Part shown: piece by piece, positions 5,686 through 5,691 of the stretch
How the letters are laid out: the number at the start of each line of letters is the position of its first letter
How positions within the stretch are numbered: the first letter of the stretch is position 1
Source of the DNA: an uncultured Bacillota bacterium
GTDB taxonomy: Bacteria; Bacillota_I; Bacilli_A; RF39; UBA660
Direction: 5' to 3'
Assembly (NCBI GenBank): GCA_945928335.1
Contig: CAMENK010000047.1
Location: 1 to 5,691, forward strand
Length of the DNA stretch: 5,691 bases
Made by a program: the position numbers and the translations under genes
Notes under the pieces: model-generated
Database searches by the model: none
The model's input: the letters and a program-made list of their open reading frames with translations, nothing else
What the model was told of the DNA's origin: nothing

Positions 5686-5691
5686 ATAGCA

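Noticed and set aside
1..5691. Riboswitches, tRNA genes, CRISPR arrays or insertion sequence ends
   Set aside because: No GC-richer structured leader, tRNA-like TTCGANNC arm, spaced direct repeats or transposase fragment was seen on either strand.

Overview
This window is very AT-rich DNA. Ribosome-binding sites are strong and of AGGAGG type, and coding is dominated by AAA/GAA/AAT/TTA codons. TGA acts as a stop (at 2082 and 4474) and Trp is written TGG, so the standard bacterial code applies. UppP and a lipidated secreted protein imply a walled cell. Together these suggest a low-GC Bacillota, probably an uncultured Bacilli/Erysipelotrichia-type or RF39-like gut lineage. The lineage is an inference from composition and gene style, not from a marker gene.

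Layout, left to right. (1) 1-71 is the tail of an unidentified upstream gene. (2) 87-804 is one decayed gene. An intact-looking N-terminal ORF (87-521) is followed by remnants in shifting frames. Restoring one base near 497/498 and two bases near 554/555 rebuilds a zinc-protease-like HE-x-S-H motif followed by SETTSIYLEE, so this was probably an HExxH metallopeptidase. It now carries an in-frame TGA inside the motif and a further frameshift near 657-672. (3) A recognisable extended -10 promoter (833-861) drives two tandem, translationally coupled genes (894-2084 and 2090-3361). They encode long paralogous coiled-coil proteins with shared terminal motifs but very different C-terminal tails. I cannot assign them to a known family, and they are the best candidate for something undescribed. 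(4) A 15-bp perfect inverted repeat flanked by A and T tracts (3363-3398) sits between convergent genes and can serve as a terminator in both directions. (5) uppP on the minus strand (3397-4206) encodes undecaprenyl-diphosphate phosphatase, which recycles the lipid carrier for cell-wall synthesis. (6) Divergent from uppP, a plus-strand cluster holds a two-helix membrane miniprotein (4276-4476), an overlapping unknown soluble protein (4473-5105) and a lipoprotein (5149-5685).

Only uppP has a firm function. The coiled-coil pair is probably expressed as one unit and may form a complex. The last three genes look like a small envelope-associated operon of unknown role. There are no RNA genes, CRISPR arrays, insertion sequences or origins that I can see.
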